A DNA stretch of 64,000 nucleotides from Quercus robur (GCF_932294415.1 NC_065536.1:52526354-52590353), one strand, 5' to 3'. Shown: positions 10,303-22,800, numbered from the stretch's first letter. Notes: generated by a model not told the origin, from the sequence alone. Made by a program: numbers and translations.

Positions 10303-11758
10303 CTCTACTTTGCTTTTCTTCTTTCTATCTCTGTTTCTTGCCGTTGTTTCCCCTCCTCCCTTCCACTGTTCACGACTATGGCCTTTTATATTGTCTGTCA
10401 TGATAGGATTTACCATTTTTAAAATTTTAACCACTTTTGGCTCGTTATGGGCATTCTTCCAAGACTAGACTACTCAGTGGCCTGCCAGCTACCTAGCCAC
10501 TACCATTACACTATGTTGGCTGCACCACGCCTTATTCCCATATAAAAGTGGTTTTGTTTTGTCTCTTACCTCTCTTTGTTTTCAATACTTTTATCCGGAT
10601 AAGGGTTAAACCTTTCCCTCACCTACCTTTATGGCATGCATGTAGTGGTTCTATCTCATGTTTACTTCTTTTGGGTGAAATGTCATCCTAGCAGGACATT
10701 TATCCCTAGAAAAGTTTGAGCGGGAACCCAAAAATAGGCTTCCCCCTTCTCACTACCAGACCATACCCTCTCATACCCCTAACCCGTGGCCCACCTCCTT
10801 GTATTGGCCGAGTACAGGTAGGTGGTGCTTGGGCTCTTTGTGCATGCTCCACTTACGTTTGAATCCATTACTTTTCTGGCCTTCACACATTTGTCATTGC
10901 CTCCACATTTGTCTGATTCTACTGTACGTTTTGGTAACCGTTTAACTTTTGCAGCGTGAAAGATACATGGGTCTTTGGGCTTGCGCTCTCTACATTCTTT
11001 AGACTGGGCATTGCTTGGGTGCAGGCCCTTTCCTTCTTGCCTAGCCTATGTCCCCTTCTTTCCAGTGTTCGTGGACTTGGTTGATGATCCTGCCATGCCA
11101 CTGCACTGCTTCTACTATGATACCACTTCTCTTTTACTTCGTTATTACCCCTAGGCTTATGAGCTGAGGCTCTTGCCAGTTCATTTCCTACATTATTCCT
11201 TCTTTTAGGCTTCACTGGCCAACATTCCTACTGGGCTAGCCCACTTTCCACATCCTTACCTCTTTTGGGTTTTTATTGGATCACATTCCTGTTGTGCCAG
11301 CCCATTCCATTCCTCGGGCTTCCCCGGCCCATTTCATTCCTCGGGCTTCTGCGGCCCATTTTCTTCTTCTTTACCTCTTTTACTCCCATGGGCTTTTGCT
11401 AAATCCTTTGGGCTTCCCTGGCCCAATTACCACATCCTTATCTCTTATTACCTTTTGAGCTTATTGGCCTTTATGCTAACCCTATAAATTTACTAATTCA
11501 TTTCTTAGGCTTTCCTGACCCATTTACTTCTTCTTTACTTCTTATTATTCTCATGAGTTTACTACTTCATTTCTTGGGTTTCCTCGGCCCATTTGCTTCT
11601 TCTTTGTCACTTATTATTTTTCTTTTTATGGGCCTGTTGACCATTATTCCTACCATTCTAGCTTGCTGGTCTTTGCTTTACTATTTTCTCTTCCTATCTT
11701 CTTCATATTGTTAGGGTTCTTCTACCATTGAGCTTTTTGACAAAAGTGGGCATCAACA
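9786..11758 (+). mobile_element. Solo LTR, ~2 kb family, copy A
   Basis: 1973 bp starting TGTGGTGGGCC and ending GGGCATCAACA, flanked by perfect 5-bp duplications ATACT (9781-9785 and 11759-11763). It has a TATA-like CCCATATAAAAG (~10540) and a pyrimidine-rich 3' half with repeated 'GGGCTT...GGCCCATTT' phrases. It aligns throughout with copy B (12726-15636) and with the two outer pieces of copy C (31029-42070, inverted). No internal coding sequence is attached, so it is a recombination-derived solo LTR. The family looks like a large Ty3/gypsy type by LTR length. Confidence 0.85.
10266..10300. repeat. Poly-T tract inside solo LTR A
   Basis: About 33 nearly uninterrupted T residues within copy A. 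Apparent poly-Phe frames here are artefacts. Confidence 0.9.
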
Positions 11759-11864
11759 ATACTCTGTAATTTCTTTTTAATCAATGTTTTTTAGATTTAG
11801 GTTGATGAGTTGGCCTCTCTCCACAAAGATACTGATATTTTTTCTAAATAATTGTGATTAATTG

Positions 11865-11988
11865 CTTTTTTTTTTCTTTTTTTTTTTTTAAAGAGAGAGT
11901 TTCAACCTTTTTGGTGCAGGCAGAGATTGAATCCCAGATCTTTTATTCAATCATCAGAGACTTTACCAGTTGAGCTAACTGGAACTCA
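11865..11988 (-). mobile_element. tRNA-derived SINE
   Basis: On the minus strand the element begins GTTCCAGTTAGCTCAACTGG, containing a pol III A box (TAGCTCAACTGG), then a B-box-like GGGATTCAATC about 35 bp on, and ends in an A-rich tail (T-rich at 11865-11892 on the plus strand). Twelve-base target duplications flank it, TGTGATTAATTG (11853-11864) and TGTGATCAATTG (11989-12000), with one mismatch. Tail, promoter boxes and long TSD together make the call strong. Confidence 0.8.
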
Positions 11989-12000
11989 TGTGATCAATTG

Positions 12001-12725
12001 TTTAGTGCTCGAGCTTGAAATTTTTTATATTTTTAGATTACATCTCTAGGTCGGCTTTTCAATGGGTCCATTTAGTGGACTCATAATCTCAATAATTTTC
12101 CATAGATTATGCTATATTGTTGATTGTATGCTAAATTTACAGTGTTTTCTTTTGTAGCATGCGGCTTATCCTAGTGCATGAGCATACATAATCAACAAGT
12201 AATTATAAAGCACAAGGAGTAAGGGGAAAGAGATGCAAACACAAGATAACACCATGATGTATTACAAGGAAAACCAAAGTACTCGACGAAAAAACCTCTC
12301 CACGGCCCTCCAATAACTGAAATGATCTATTAGTGAATAAAGTTGGAGTACAAGGATATAAAAAGACGCTCCAAGCCTAACCTACCCAATGTACTTGAAT
12401 CCTTCAAGTTCCAGGCTTTCAGCTCCCAACTGACTTCACCGAGTCTTGTCTTCACTAGTTATCCGGATCCCACAAGTAGCTCTAAATTGCATCCACCAAA
12501 GAATGACTTCATCCAATACTTCCTATAGGCACCAAAACAACTCTCAACACTCTGATTGGGTGAGGTATGTGTTTGGACTAAGAACATCTCAAGGATATAT
12601 AATTAGAGAGGTAGGAGAAAAAGAAAACTAATAGAAATGTGTAGATGATTGTGGGTATACAATCTCTAACTCTCAAGTGGATTTCTAGGGTTTTCTCTTT
12701 GAAATTATCCTTACAATTTCGTGGG
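12001..12725. other. Intergenic, probably repetitive
   Basis: No gene. The block 12180-12540 (GCAAACACAAGATAACACC, AACCTCTCCACGGCCCTCC, CTACCCAATGTACTTGAA) resembles untranslated sequence widely repeated in plant genomes near copia-type elements. I recognise the style but cannot define ends, so no element is claimed. Confidence 0.35.
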
Positions 12726-15636
12726 TGTGGGGGCCTTTCTACGTTGATGGGCTTGGGCCCATCTGCTACCCCAAGGCATGTGAGTTAATGGGTAAGGGAG
12801 TCGGGACTGGCCCCTTGGGAGTTATGCCACAGGCCAGCTTGTGTGCAAGCCAGGCATGCCCAATGTTGAAACAACTCAAGAATGGTGTGGCAGGCTAGGC
12901 ACAACAAGTATGGTCGTGATGGAATAATTGTCTAACATAGCAAAGAATACTATAGCAGAACGACTTCTACAATAAAATATGCTAAGTGAGAGGGTTACAA
13001 CAGAACAATTGATATAGCAGAAAATAACTAATACCACAGATAAGATAACTAATATAGCAGAATAACTAATACCGTAGATAAAACAAAAAAGGGTTACAAC
13101 AAAGCGACTGATATAGCAAAAAGAGCAAAAGATATCACAGCAGAATAGCTAATAATATAAAGCACTACTGTAAAAAGAATAGCAACGGTAGTATCAAATA
13201 AACTAAAAGTCATCACCACAGGGTAGTAATGATGAATCTAAATAACTATAATATAAATGGCTTACTTCCCAATCTTGGGCTGAATCGTTTAGTAGGAGCG
13301 AGTCCAAAAAGGGAGCCAAACCCCAATATGGGTAACCTCGTTACAGACTTTTGCCATTGAAGTTACCCATGCTAGAGAAAGGGCCTAAATGGTTTTGGGT
13401 TCAGATTCACAGAGTCTTAGAGGGTGGGAGTGTCATGAGGGAGAGAAAATGTAGTCTATTGATGCATGCTCTTATTTCTGTCGTGTTTTCTCTCTTCCTT
13501 CTTTTTTACCACTTAGTTTTCTTTTTGTTCTTTGGTTCCTAGTTTCTTTCTTACTCTTATCTCTGTCTCATAGTTACCTCTCTTCCCTTTTATACCACTT
13601 GATTCCATGGGATTTCTTCCTTTTGTCCCTTAGGCTCCATCAACCATTTTTGGTTTTTTGTGGGCATCCCCTTGGTTGCTCGGCCACTACCTCTGCTCAG
13701 AGCATGCTTGCTACACCACTCCCCATCTCCAGAAAAAATTCCTTGTTTTGTTTCCCCCTTTCTCAATTTCTGTCTCCCTTAATGTATAAGGATTAGGTTA
13801 TCTCGCTACTTACCTCTACGGCACGAATTAAGTGGCCCCTGCCCTTTGCTTGGCTCTTTTGGGCGAAACGCTATCCCAGCAAGGCACTCCCCCAAAAAAA
13901 GCCTTAGCAAGAACCCCATAATATGCAATCTTTTCTCCCTACCACCAAACCACACCCTCTGAACCCCATGACTAAGGGCTCACCTTCTCTGTATTAGTTG
14001 GGTATGGGTAGGTGGTGCTTTAGCCCTTATGTGAGCTCCACTATCCTCTATGTTTGTCTTCTTTTACTCCCATGACATTCCTGTCATTCTTCCCTCGTCT
14101 TCTGCCACGCATGATGGGCTTGTGCGTATCTCCCACGACATGAAGGGTGTGTGGGCTTTTGAGCCCGTACTGTTTCCCTTCCTTTCCTCATGAATTGGAT
14201 ATTGTCTAAGCAGATATTTCTACCCTTTCAGCCCATTGGGCTTTTATTTCAGCTGTTCCTTTTCCTACTATGCCCTTGGGCTTGCCGGCTGTTATTTTTG
14301 CCATATGTGCCCATAGGATTTGTTACCCATTTTCTTGGGTTTCCTCGACCCATTCGCTTTGTCTTTGCCTCCTATTGTGCCCACGGGCCTGTTAGCTATC
14401 ATTCCTGCCACGTTGGCCTATTAGGTTTGTAGGGTTTCAATTTACAATCCAAGCCCAAAACGTATGGGATATTAGCCCAATGAGCCCAATACAATAAATT
14501 TGTAGAGTATGGATCAAAGAACTAGGCCCTAATGAGTTGAACAACGGCTAGTACTGAATTAAATGGTAATCAAACACTAAATAAGAGATTCTGATATCAG
14601 TAGACTTTCAGTCTGAGGAGGTTACACTTGTATATATTGATCACAATTGAAAACAAAGACAATTTAGATTGCTACAGTCTTTTTTCTCTCCTCTCCCTTT
14701 TCTCCCTTTTCTCAGGGAGGGTCTCTCACATTATATAGCTCCTTCTGGAACATCTTGATTCTGCACTTGTTGATCATTTGAGCCTCCACTTGAGTACCTG
14801 TCCCATTAGACACTCTTTCTGGCTTTCTGTTAGTTGTGGTAGCCAAGGTAACACTATTCAGAGGTCTTCTCCACATAAATGCGGCCAGAAAAGTAGCTGT
14901 TATGCATTTAATGTGGTGGCAGCAGCTCTCCCCTAGATATTTTTGGGCTTCTTGCCTTCTTGTATGTTCATGAAGCATGGTCCTATCATTGCAGCTTTTT
15001 GGAGGGTCATTCTACTTGCTGGAATACATATTTGAGCTACACACACCACATCTGAGGAGTAATTCCTCCTCGGATTACCTTTCATTCGTTTCTTACTCAT
15101 GAGACTTTAAATTGGGACCCTAAATGACTATTTGCCCCTCCTCAGACCATTCAGCGTCCTCGGACAAAAGCCCAAGACCCAACATATTATCCTGGGCCTT
15201 TATCCCCACAGAATTTATTACCTCTTTCCTTGGGCTTCCTCAGCCCATTTACTTTGTCTTTACCTTTTATTGTGCCCATGGGCCTATAAGTTGTTATTTC
15301 TGCCACGTTGGCCCACTAGGTTTATACCTCTTTCCTTGGGATTCCTCGACCCATTTACTTTTTCTTTACCTCTTATTGTGCCCATGGGCCTGTTGATTGC
15401 CATTCCTATCACATTGGCTCATTAGGTTTATTACCACCTTCCTTGAGATTCATCAGCCCATTTACTTTGTCTTTACCTCTTATTGCGTTCATGAGCTTGC
15501 TGGCTGTCATTCCTGCCACGTTGACCCATTGAATTTATTACCTTGCTTTTACCAATTATGCTTCTTTTTCCTCCCATTTTTCTTATTGTTGGGTTTCTTC
15601 TACCATTAGGCCTTTCGTAAAAAATGGGCATCAATA
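12726..15636 (+). mobile_element. Solo LTR, ~2 kb family, copy B (interrupted)
   Basis: Starts TGTGGGGGCC, ends GGGCATCAATA (terminal CA mutated to TA), with exact 5-bp target duplications GTGGG (12721-12725 and 15637-15641). After removing the nested LTR at 14428-15210 it is ~2.13 kb, close to copy A. Shared phrases with A include the GTCGGGACT/GTTGGGACT head, a GATGCATGC-type block near 13460, 'GGTAGGTGGTGCTT' near 14010, and the repeated 'GGGCTT...GGCCCATTT' 3' half. Confidence 0.85.
14428..15210 (+). mobile_element. Solo LTR, ~0.8 kb family, nested in copy B
   Basis: 783 bp from TGTAGGGTTTC to TATCCCCACA, interrupting copy B. It is collinear with the solo LTR at 16686-17485: TAGGCCCTAATGA versus TAGGCTCTAATGA, ACTTGTTGATCAT, CTTCTCCACATAAATGCGG, GTCCTCGGAC and CCCAAGACCC/CAAAGCCC near the end. 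Flanking pentamers are AGGTT and GAATT, so the target duplication is not intact; either both have mutated or the insertion arose through recombination between copies. Confidence 0.75.
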
Positions 15637-15641
15637 GTGGG

Positions 15642-16685
15642 TAATATGAGCTTTTATAGTGTGGGTAAAGAAATGAAGAAAGCACACTAAAATAGGCTAG
15701 TAGTGCATCTCGCTGGTTGACCAAGTCGCAAGATACCTTCTAACACTTGACTCTTCAACTTCCAGCATGTGCTTCTCACGTGGCCTTTCGCGGGTTGTCC
15801 ACTCGCGAGCAAGCCGCAAATTGTGTTTTCTTCACAGTTTTTCATCAATTTCTCACATTCAATCCTTACATTGAATCTCACAAACATACAAGGAAATGAT
15901 TGAAAAAATACAATCAAATTTGACACGGAATAAAAACCAACAAAACATAATTGAAAATTACAACTTTACAGAAGTGATTTCGATCGGCTTTCCTTCCTAG
16001 TAATGACAATCCCGGTTGGGTAATCAAAAACATTATTTCAAATATTAGGGCCCTCTCCCCTATTTTGTAAACTAGGAAGCCATATATTCTTCTCAAGTCC
16101 CTTAATTTACTTGCTCATCTAGCTGCTTAGGTGGTCTCGGACTTATCTTTCAAGCCTTAATCCATCTCCTTTATCCCTGGTTGTGTATTCTCATTACAAG
16201 GTGGAGATAGATTGGGCCAGAAAAGCCTTTTGTAGTCCTTGTTTCTCAATAAATTGTATTATTCAAAAAAAAAAAATAGTTTGTAAATTATAAACTATCT
16301 TTTTTTTTTGGAACAAAACTATGAACTATCTTATAAACCATATTTGTCACAATTAATAATATTTTTTAAACATTCTAGATTAAGATTTTTTATTAAATAA
16401 ATTAGAGATTACATAAGTAGTGTATACTTATAATTTTAAAATTTATGAAACATAAAAAATTTAATCAATTTTTTTTATAGTTAATCAATTTTAAGTAACA
16501 TAAATAATAAAATATTTTTACATGTCTAAACACATACAAGTCAATATAAGAAAAATATATCAACAATATAAACTAAAGAAAAACTTTATTTTTCATAAAT
16601 GACAAATGCAATAAGGATCTTTAACTCTTAACCACGAAATCTACAATAATATCTTTTTTCTAAAAGGAAAATAATATAAACATAG
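15642..16685. other. Intergenic, AT-rich
   Basis: No gene. The stretch 16110-16280 ends AATAAATTGTATTATTC followed by a poly-A run, which looks like the polyadenylated tail of a retroposed transcript or LINE; its body could not be recognised. The remainder is low-complexity AT-rich DNA. Confidence 0.45.
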
Positions 16686-17485
16686 TGTAAGGACTAGATT
16701 TGATCCTTGGCCCAAAGTATGATTGGATCCAAGCCCAATAGGCCCAATATAATGAGTTTGTAGAGAGTGGGTTGGAGAATTAGGCTCTAATGAATGACTT
16801 AACAGTTAGGATGGATTTCGAAAGATAATCAAACAAAGATGAAATGAAGCTCTCTAAGTAAATTTGTCCTCGGCCCAATTCGAGGAGGTTTGTTCCAGTC
16901 TATATTGATTGAAAAAGATTACTGATCTCATTTAAGCTGTTATAGTGCTTCCTTTTACAAATTTCCAATCCTTTCTCTATGGAGGGTTTTTTACATTATA
17001 TAGTTTCCTTTTGATGATCTTGATCTTACACTTGTTGATCATCTAAGCCACTACTTGAGTGCTTGTCCCATCGGACATCCTTTTTGGCGCTCTATGAGTT
17101 GGGATAGCCAATGCAGCACTCTTCAGGGATCTTCTCCACATAAATGCGGTCAGAAAGTTAGCTGCAGTGCATTTAATACGGTGACAGCAACTTTATCTTA
17201 GATATTTCCTAATTCCCATTCTTCCAATATGTTCGTAACACACGCCTCCAGTAGAGGAGTTTCCTGAAAGGTCACTTTGAGTGATAGGATATATATTTGA
17301 TCTTTACTTGGCTTACCCGAGGAGATATTCCTCCTCGAACCACATTTCTCAATCTTTCCGCTTGCATGTTACTTAGGGGACTTTGAACTTAACATTCTCA
17401 CTACTGTTTCTTTGTCCTCGGACCAATCAACGTCTTCAGCCAAAGCTCAAAGCCCAGTATACAATTTTGGGCCCTTATCCCTACA
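16686..17485 (+). mobile_element. Solo LTR, ~0.8 kb family
   Basis: 800 bp starting TGTAAGGACTAG and ending TTATCCCTACA, flanked by exact 5-bp duplications CATAG (16681-16685 and 17486-17490). Collinear with 14428-15210. TACATTATATAG near 16990 is a candidate TATA box. No attached internal region. Confidence 0.88.
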
Positions 17486-17490
17486 CATAG

Positions 17491-17599
17491 TATACATATC
17501 TCTAATTCCCAAATTCATGATAAAATAAGGTTATCTTTTTGAATTTTTTTTTTTTTTTTTTTTTAACAAACCTTCTATTAAAGAGATTTGCTTATCTAG

Positions 17600-17643
<44 letters not shown>

Positions 17644-19111
17644 TAGTACACTTTTTTTATATGAAAATATTGAGTATGCTTAAGTTTAATAAGAGGATCC
17701 TCTCTTATTTGTCATTTTCATAAATTTATACATTTTCAGGAACATAGATCTAGAATACGGTTTGGTTTAATGAATTAAATATGGTATAAAATTAATTAAA
17801 GGGAAAAAAAAGTACGGGGCCTTTAGTTAAAAGATATATTAAAAAATTCTTTTTTATTTAATAAAATATATTAGACGTAGAGAAGATTTTCAAAACCCAA
17901 GAAGGCCGGACCATGCCTCCCTTCGCCCCTGCCCATAAATATGAATTTTTAAAATCACCTTTTATATATATATATAATATCACCTTAAAAGCAAAAATAC
18001 TCATTTTAAAGTAAGTTTAAGGTTTATATTTAGCTCCCTAAATTATTTTATATAGCAAAAGACTATTATATTATTTTCTAAAAGCAACTTTCACTATTGC
18101 AGTTTGATCATCGGTTGAAGCGAGGAATAACGGTTAATTCTCAAAAGCAGGACCTACTCTTTTCGGCCGGAGGGCCCAAGGAATCGTAGAAATAAAGAGG
18201 CAAAAACATCATTATCATCATGTCATGTCATGTTGTCTTTTAGGTGAATTAAGGCGGACTTAACTCTTCAGAATAAGCATATGAACACATATATGCATCT
18301 TTTACCCATTAGAATTTTGAAACAAATGGATATGCACAACAAAAAAGTCTATAGATTATGATGGATTAGCAGTAAGCAACATTAATCCATTTCATTGATT
18401 TAACATGTCACAGTCTTAGATGTAATGCGGCAGTTGTTGAAGGCCGGTCATTTTGTAACACATTACCTAGCTATATGAACACAGTACAAGAAAGAGAGAA
18501 TGGACCCATGCACACCTCATCAAATATAATCATTATTATTCATTAAATATTATAAGGGCTTTGATTGTTTTTCATGTATCCACACCCTTTCATGTTATGC
18601 CACATTTTTCCACATCATGTGTATAATATTTATTTATTTTCTTGCGAGATAGTTAGAGTACATTAATATGCTGATTTTACTGTTCGAATTCTTTTTTTTC
18701 TTAAACCCCCAAATACATCATACATAAAAGGTTTAATAGTGTCCAGTTTTAGACATGCGTTTAAATCTTAACATGTCCAATGTATTACTACGCTGGACAC
18801 AGCTTGTTGTCTTGGAGATATCATTTTACCTTGGGTAAAAATGCATACACTTCCAGCTATATTAGTAGTCTTAAATGCACAATTTCTATGGAAAAAATAT
18901 ATATAAATCTCAAATTAGAATTAGTGAAAAATTATACTACACTAAACCAAAAAAAAAAACCTCATATATATAGCAAAGAAAAAAAAATCCCATATTATAA
19001 ACAAACTCATATTTGGTTACATCACCCAAAAAAAACCAAAAGACAAAATTTTTGAGTAAATTAATGACAATAAAAAAAGAAATGAAAAGAAGAAAAAAAA
19101 ATTCATGCCAA
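17491..19111. other. Intergenic, AT-rich
   Basis: Poly-T tract (17548-17564), TA microsatellite (17604-17641) and AT-rich unique-looking DNA. Nothing resembling a gene; the poly-A-rich 18940-19100 stretch lies just downstream of the methyltransferase stop and may include its 3' UTR. Confidence 0.6.
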
Positions 19112-19867
19112 TTAGATCACTGTTTTTTTCCTGAAGACAACCTCAGTATCCAATCCGAAACCGTCAACTTTTCGTACGTGAACAACCTCCGAAACCTTGA
19201 ACATCTCCACCAATGGTTTCACGCTATACAAATCGTTAGCCGAGTACTTATCGGACCGTCTAGACAAGGCCACGTGTAAAACACAGACCCCATTAGGCTT
19301 CAACGTCCGTTCGATCTCTCCAACGAACTTGTCCGGATACAGCGCGTGATCGAACACGTTGGAGAACTCGAAGTCGAAGGTTTCGTTCCCAAACGGCTGG
19401 TTGTGAAAGTCACCTTTGATCACAAGCGGAGGATACGGCACCAAGTCGATCCCAACCGAGTCGGACACGCCGACACGTCTCAGAGCCTCCACCTCTTGCC
19501 CGACACGGGCCCCAATAGAAAGAGCTTTGGACTCGTTGAACAGAAGCTCTTTTCGCTTCAAATCTTGGAAGAACTGAACAAAGACTTGGATTTTTCTGTC
19601 CCAATCCCTTGTTGTCCATACTTGCCTGAGTTTAGGGTTAAGGGTCTTGTGGAGTTGGCGTTGTATGTACGATTCATAAGAGGCGTATCCGGGTCTGATT
19701 TTGAGGTCTCCGGCGCTGTGAATTTCGGTTTTGGATGTTGCTTCTGTGGTGGTGTTTTGGTGGTGTTTGGGTTTGAGAGAAAATAAGAAAAGAAAGAAAG
19801 GGAGAAAGAGAAAGAGAGAGAGAAAGAAGTATTTGAGTATTGGTGGTTTGGTTTGGTTGTTTTTCAT
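19112..19867 (-). CDS. Membrane-anchored SAM-dependent methyltransferase-like protein, 251 aa
   Basis: A single uninterrupted frame. Residues 11-31 form a very hydrophobic segment after a short basic N-terminus, consistent with a signal anchor that would put the rest in the secretory lumen. A S/T-rich linker follows (residues 38-50). The C-terminal part has the order of a class I (Methyltransf_11-like) fold: strand-loop LSIGARVGQ (116-124) where a GxGxG motif I would sit, the acidic end of strand 2 in GIDLVPYPP (139-147), GDFHNQPF (152-159), FDFEFSNVFDH (164-174) as motif II, and LKPNGVCVLHV (189-199) as the post-motif. The canonical glycine motif is weak, so catalysis is not assured and the substrate is unknown. 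The ATG chosen is the first in frame and precedes the anchor. A frameshifted paralogue lies at 1-495 on the same strand. Confidence 0.85.
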   Translation of the reverse strand: MKNNQTKPPILKYFFLSLFLFLPFFLFLFSLKPKHHQNTTTEATSKTEIHSAGDLKIRPGYASYESYIQRQLHKTLNPKLRQVWTTRDWDRKIQVFVQFFQDLKRKELLFNESKALSIGARVGQEVEALRRVGVSDSVGIDLVPYPPLVIKGDFHNQPFGNETFDFEFSNVFDHALYPDKFVGEIERTLKPNGVCVLHVALSRRSDKYSANDLYSVKPLVEMFKVSEVVHVRKVDGFGLDTEVVFRKKTVI

Positions 19868-22800
19868 GTCTGCACGTAAAAAGGAAAGCTTGTTTGTTTG
19901 TTCTTCTTCTTTCTTCTTTGTATTCTTATTCTTCTCTCTCTATAAATCCAATGTTAGACCGTGTTTGTTGCATGAGAAAAATAGGGTTGGAATATATTGG
20001 AAAAGAAAAGGATGGATGAAAAATTGAGTGTGGGTTTTGTAATGATCATGAACAGACCAATGAGGAAGGTGCATGTATATATGAATATGAATGGTGGTGT
20101 AAACTGTTAAGTGTGGGCATTGTTTTTGTTTGATCAGATGTTTTTATTTACAACCTGATTGATAATTTGATACATATCTATCACAAAGTGGGGTAAACGC
20201 GGCTGGCTAAGGGTAGCAATCTACTTATCTACTAGTGCGATATTTTTTTGGGGACAGCCGATATCAGTTGAGGCAAAGACCATTATCACAAAGTGGGCTA
20301 AATGGGGTTTTTTTTTCCCTTCCTATAGTTGTATTCGTTGTTAACCTATATATAATGTACAAGAAAATTTGACAAAAATACACAAACGTGTACTGTATAT
20401 ACGTATTAAAGTATAAATAATAAAATCTAATTATATATTTGTAAAAATGAGCTTCCCTTATTTTATTAATCCGAATTGGTTTAGTATTTGGTAACTCTAT
20501 CCAAAAAGACGGTTAGTTCTAATCAGTCTAAACTAACATATTTTAGCACTATTTGTTTTTATTTTCAAGCCAATTTAGTACTATTTGTAACTCTAAAAAT
20601 TAAAAATAAATATTATAATGATCACTAGAAAAAAATGTGAGTTTTCAAAAGTTTTGTAGTAATATTAGGAGATATTATCATAAAGTCAAAAGGTTTTCAT
20701 GAGAGAAAGAAAGAGAGAGAGAGAGAGACTTACCACCCCCATACCTAAATAAGATTTTTAGATAAAGGCATAAGTGACCTAAACCTAAAGCATATCTTAC
20801 TCTACGATATTCTCACGAATCTCATCCGGCGGTCCGGCCTAGCTATAAGCATATCGTAATTCGTAAAACTATGTTCATCAAAGAAAGGTAATAAAAACAT
20901 TCTTTGATCTTACAATTACAAATACTAGCATATGTCTAACTTTCTAAGATCATAGCTCGAGTTTGTGAATGAAGCTAGTGTCCATATTTTGCGGCGTTAA
21001 TCCCAATTCCCAAGGCATGATGTACACATCATGTTTTACAATGTTGGCAAGGGAACGACACTTTATCCCGGAATATGTGGTAATTAAATTTAAGGCAAAT
21101 AGGGATGCATAATAATAAAAAATTATGATCATATTATTTGTGCTGCAACTTTGATGTGATAGACTATAACTAGTTAAGAAAAAATTATAAATTTATATAA
21201 AAGTTGCAGACAACAAATAAGTTATGAATTTATATAAAAGTGACAAACAACTTATAACAGTTTGTCATAAAAAATCATTATAAGAAATAGTATGGTTCTA
21301 AAATTATTAAGACAATACGTGTCACTTTCCTTCTTCATCCACCCCTACAAATTACAGCATAATTCATCACTTCATCACTTAGGACCAATGCTCCGTCCAA
21401 GCTGCGGAGCCAATGACATGACATCTCCAGATCACTTTAATTAATTTATCCCACAAGTCTAACAGTCTAATATTGTTTTTTTATTTCTCCTAAATAATTC
21501 TTTTTGTTAATTAACTTAAAACCTTAAAATTCAACATAGTCTCTTAATTTTACTTTAACTATCAAATTAGCCCTTAAATGTTAATTTTTTTAATCAATTT
21601 AATCCCTTACTTTATCAAAATGAATCAATCTAATCCTTTTGTCCAAACAATAAAATCTATTAAATCGTATGGTGTATCTCATAAATGTTTTAATAGGCCG
21701 TTTATCATGTGTGTGAGTTAAGTAGAAAGTGATGCATGAAGAACAATGTTTAAACTCATCTGAGTTGGGCATTTATTCATATGTTAAATTATCGTGCATG
21801 AACAATTTATTCATTGATTTTGAGAGAGGCATTTCTGAATTTGTTAGCTAGTTTACACTGAATATCTTGTCAGCTAAATTGGAGCCAGCTTCTTTGAATT
21901 ATTATGTGATCACAACATCTTTCGGTGGAAAGTTATGCCTAAAAAATAAAAAATAAAAAAGAAGAAGAAGAAGAAGAAGAAGAAGAAGAAGAAAGGGTTA
22001 TACACTTATACTTATCCCAGACCAGATGAAGAAGGAAATTATTGGATCAGGGATCAGCCATATTTTAAATTTGCTAATTTTAATCAATTTTAGAAATTGC
22101 ATCACTATCCTAAGTTCCTTTGGTGGTCTATCTATGTTTGTTACAATGAAGTTTAAACTAAAGATCTGGTCTATCTATGTTTGTCGATCAGTTTTTTTTG
22201 TGTAGTTGCACATTAGTCCATTAAAGAAATTTTTTTTATTTGTTTTTATTACTTCTCAATACAATGAAATCCCGATAAATTCCTACTTAGTGAATGCACA
22301 AATACAATATTCATTAACAAAAGCTTTAAACTCACATTCAAAGCACTTAGCAAGAGTCTTGTAATTCAACTAATTGACATCTTTTGGTGTTTTTATAAAA
22401 AATATTTAGGTTTCAAATCTCTCATCCTCAACTATTGAATTATTAAAAAAAAAAAAAAAAAAATTCAAAGCACTCAAAAAAGAATCGAGATGATGCCATG
22501 CTATAGATTAACCTATGCAATTTGAATGAAAAACATGTAGGCCCAATAAGAATTAATAAAATGAAACATGATTATCAACAAGCCCACCGTTTTAGTTGTT
22601 GACCTTTTGCTTTTTAATTTTTTTTTGAGCTGTGCATATTAGCTCGTCAAAAACAAATGTATAAAAAGAAATCATGCTCTGATTTTTTTTTTTTCCATTT
22701 TTAATAATAATTTTGTATCCAGAATGCTCCACTTTATTATTATTATTTTTTTTGTTGCATCAGTCTGCTCCACTTTTCTTTGGTTTGCATCAATATGCTA

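Noticed and set aside
15907..16270. LINE or retroposed gene ending in poly-A near 16265
   Set aside because: Only the tail-like end is convincing; no reverse transcriptase or host-gene homology could be read upstream.
19346..19786. 146-codon plus-strand frame opposite the methyltransferase gene
   Set aside because: A shadow of the minus-strand gene; the minus-strand protein shows the family motifs and the paralogue at the left edge preserves that frame.
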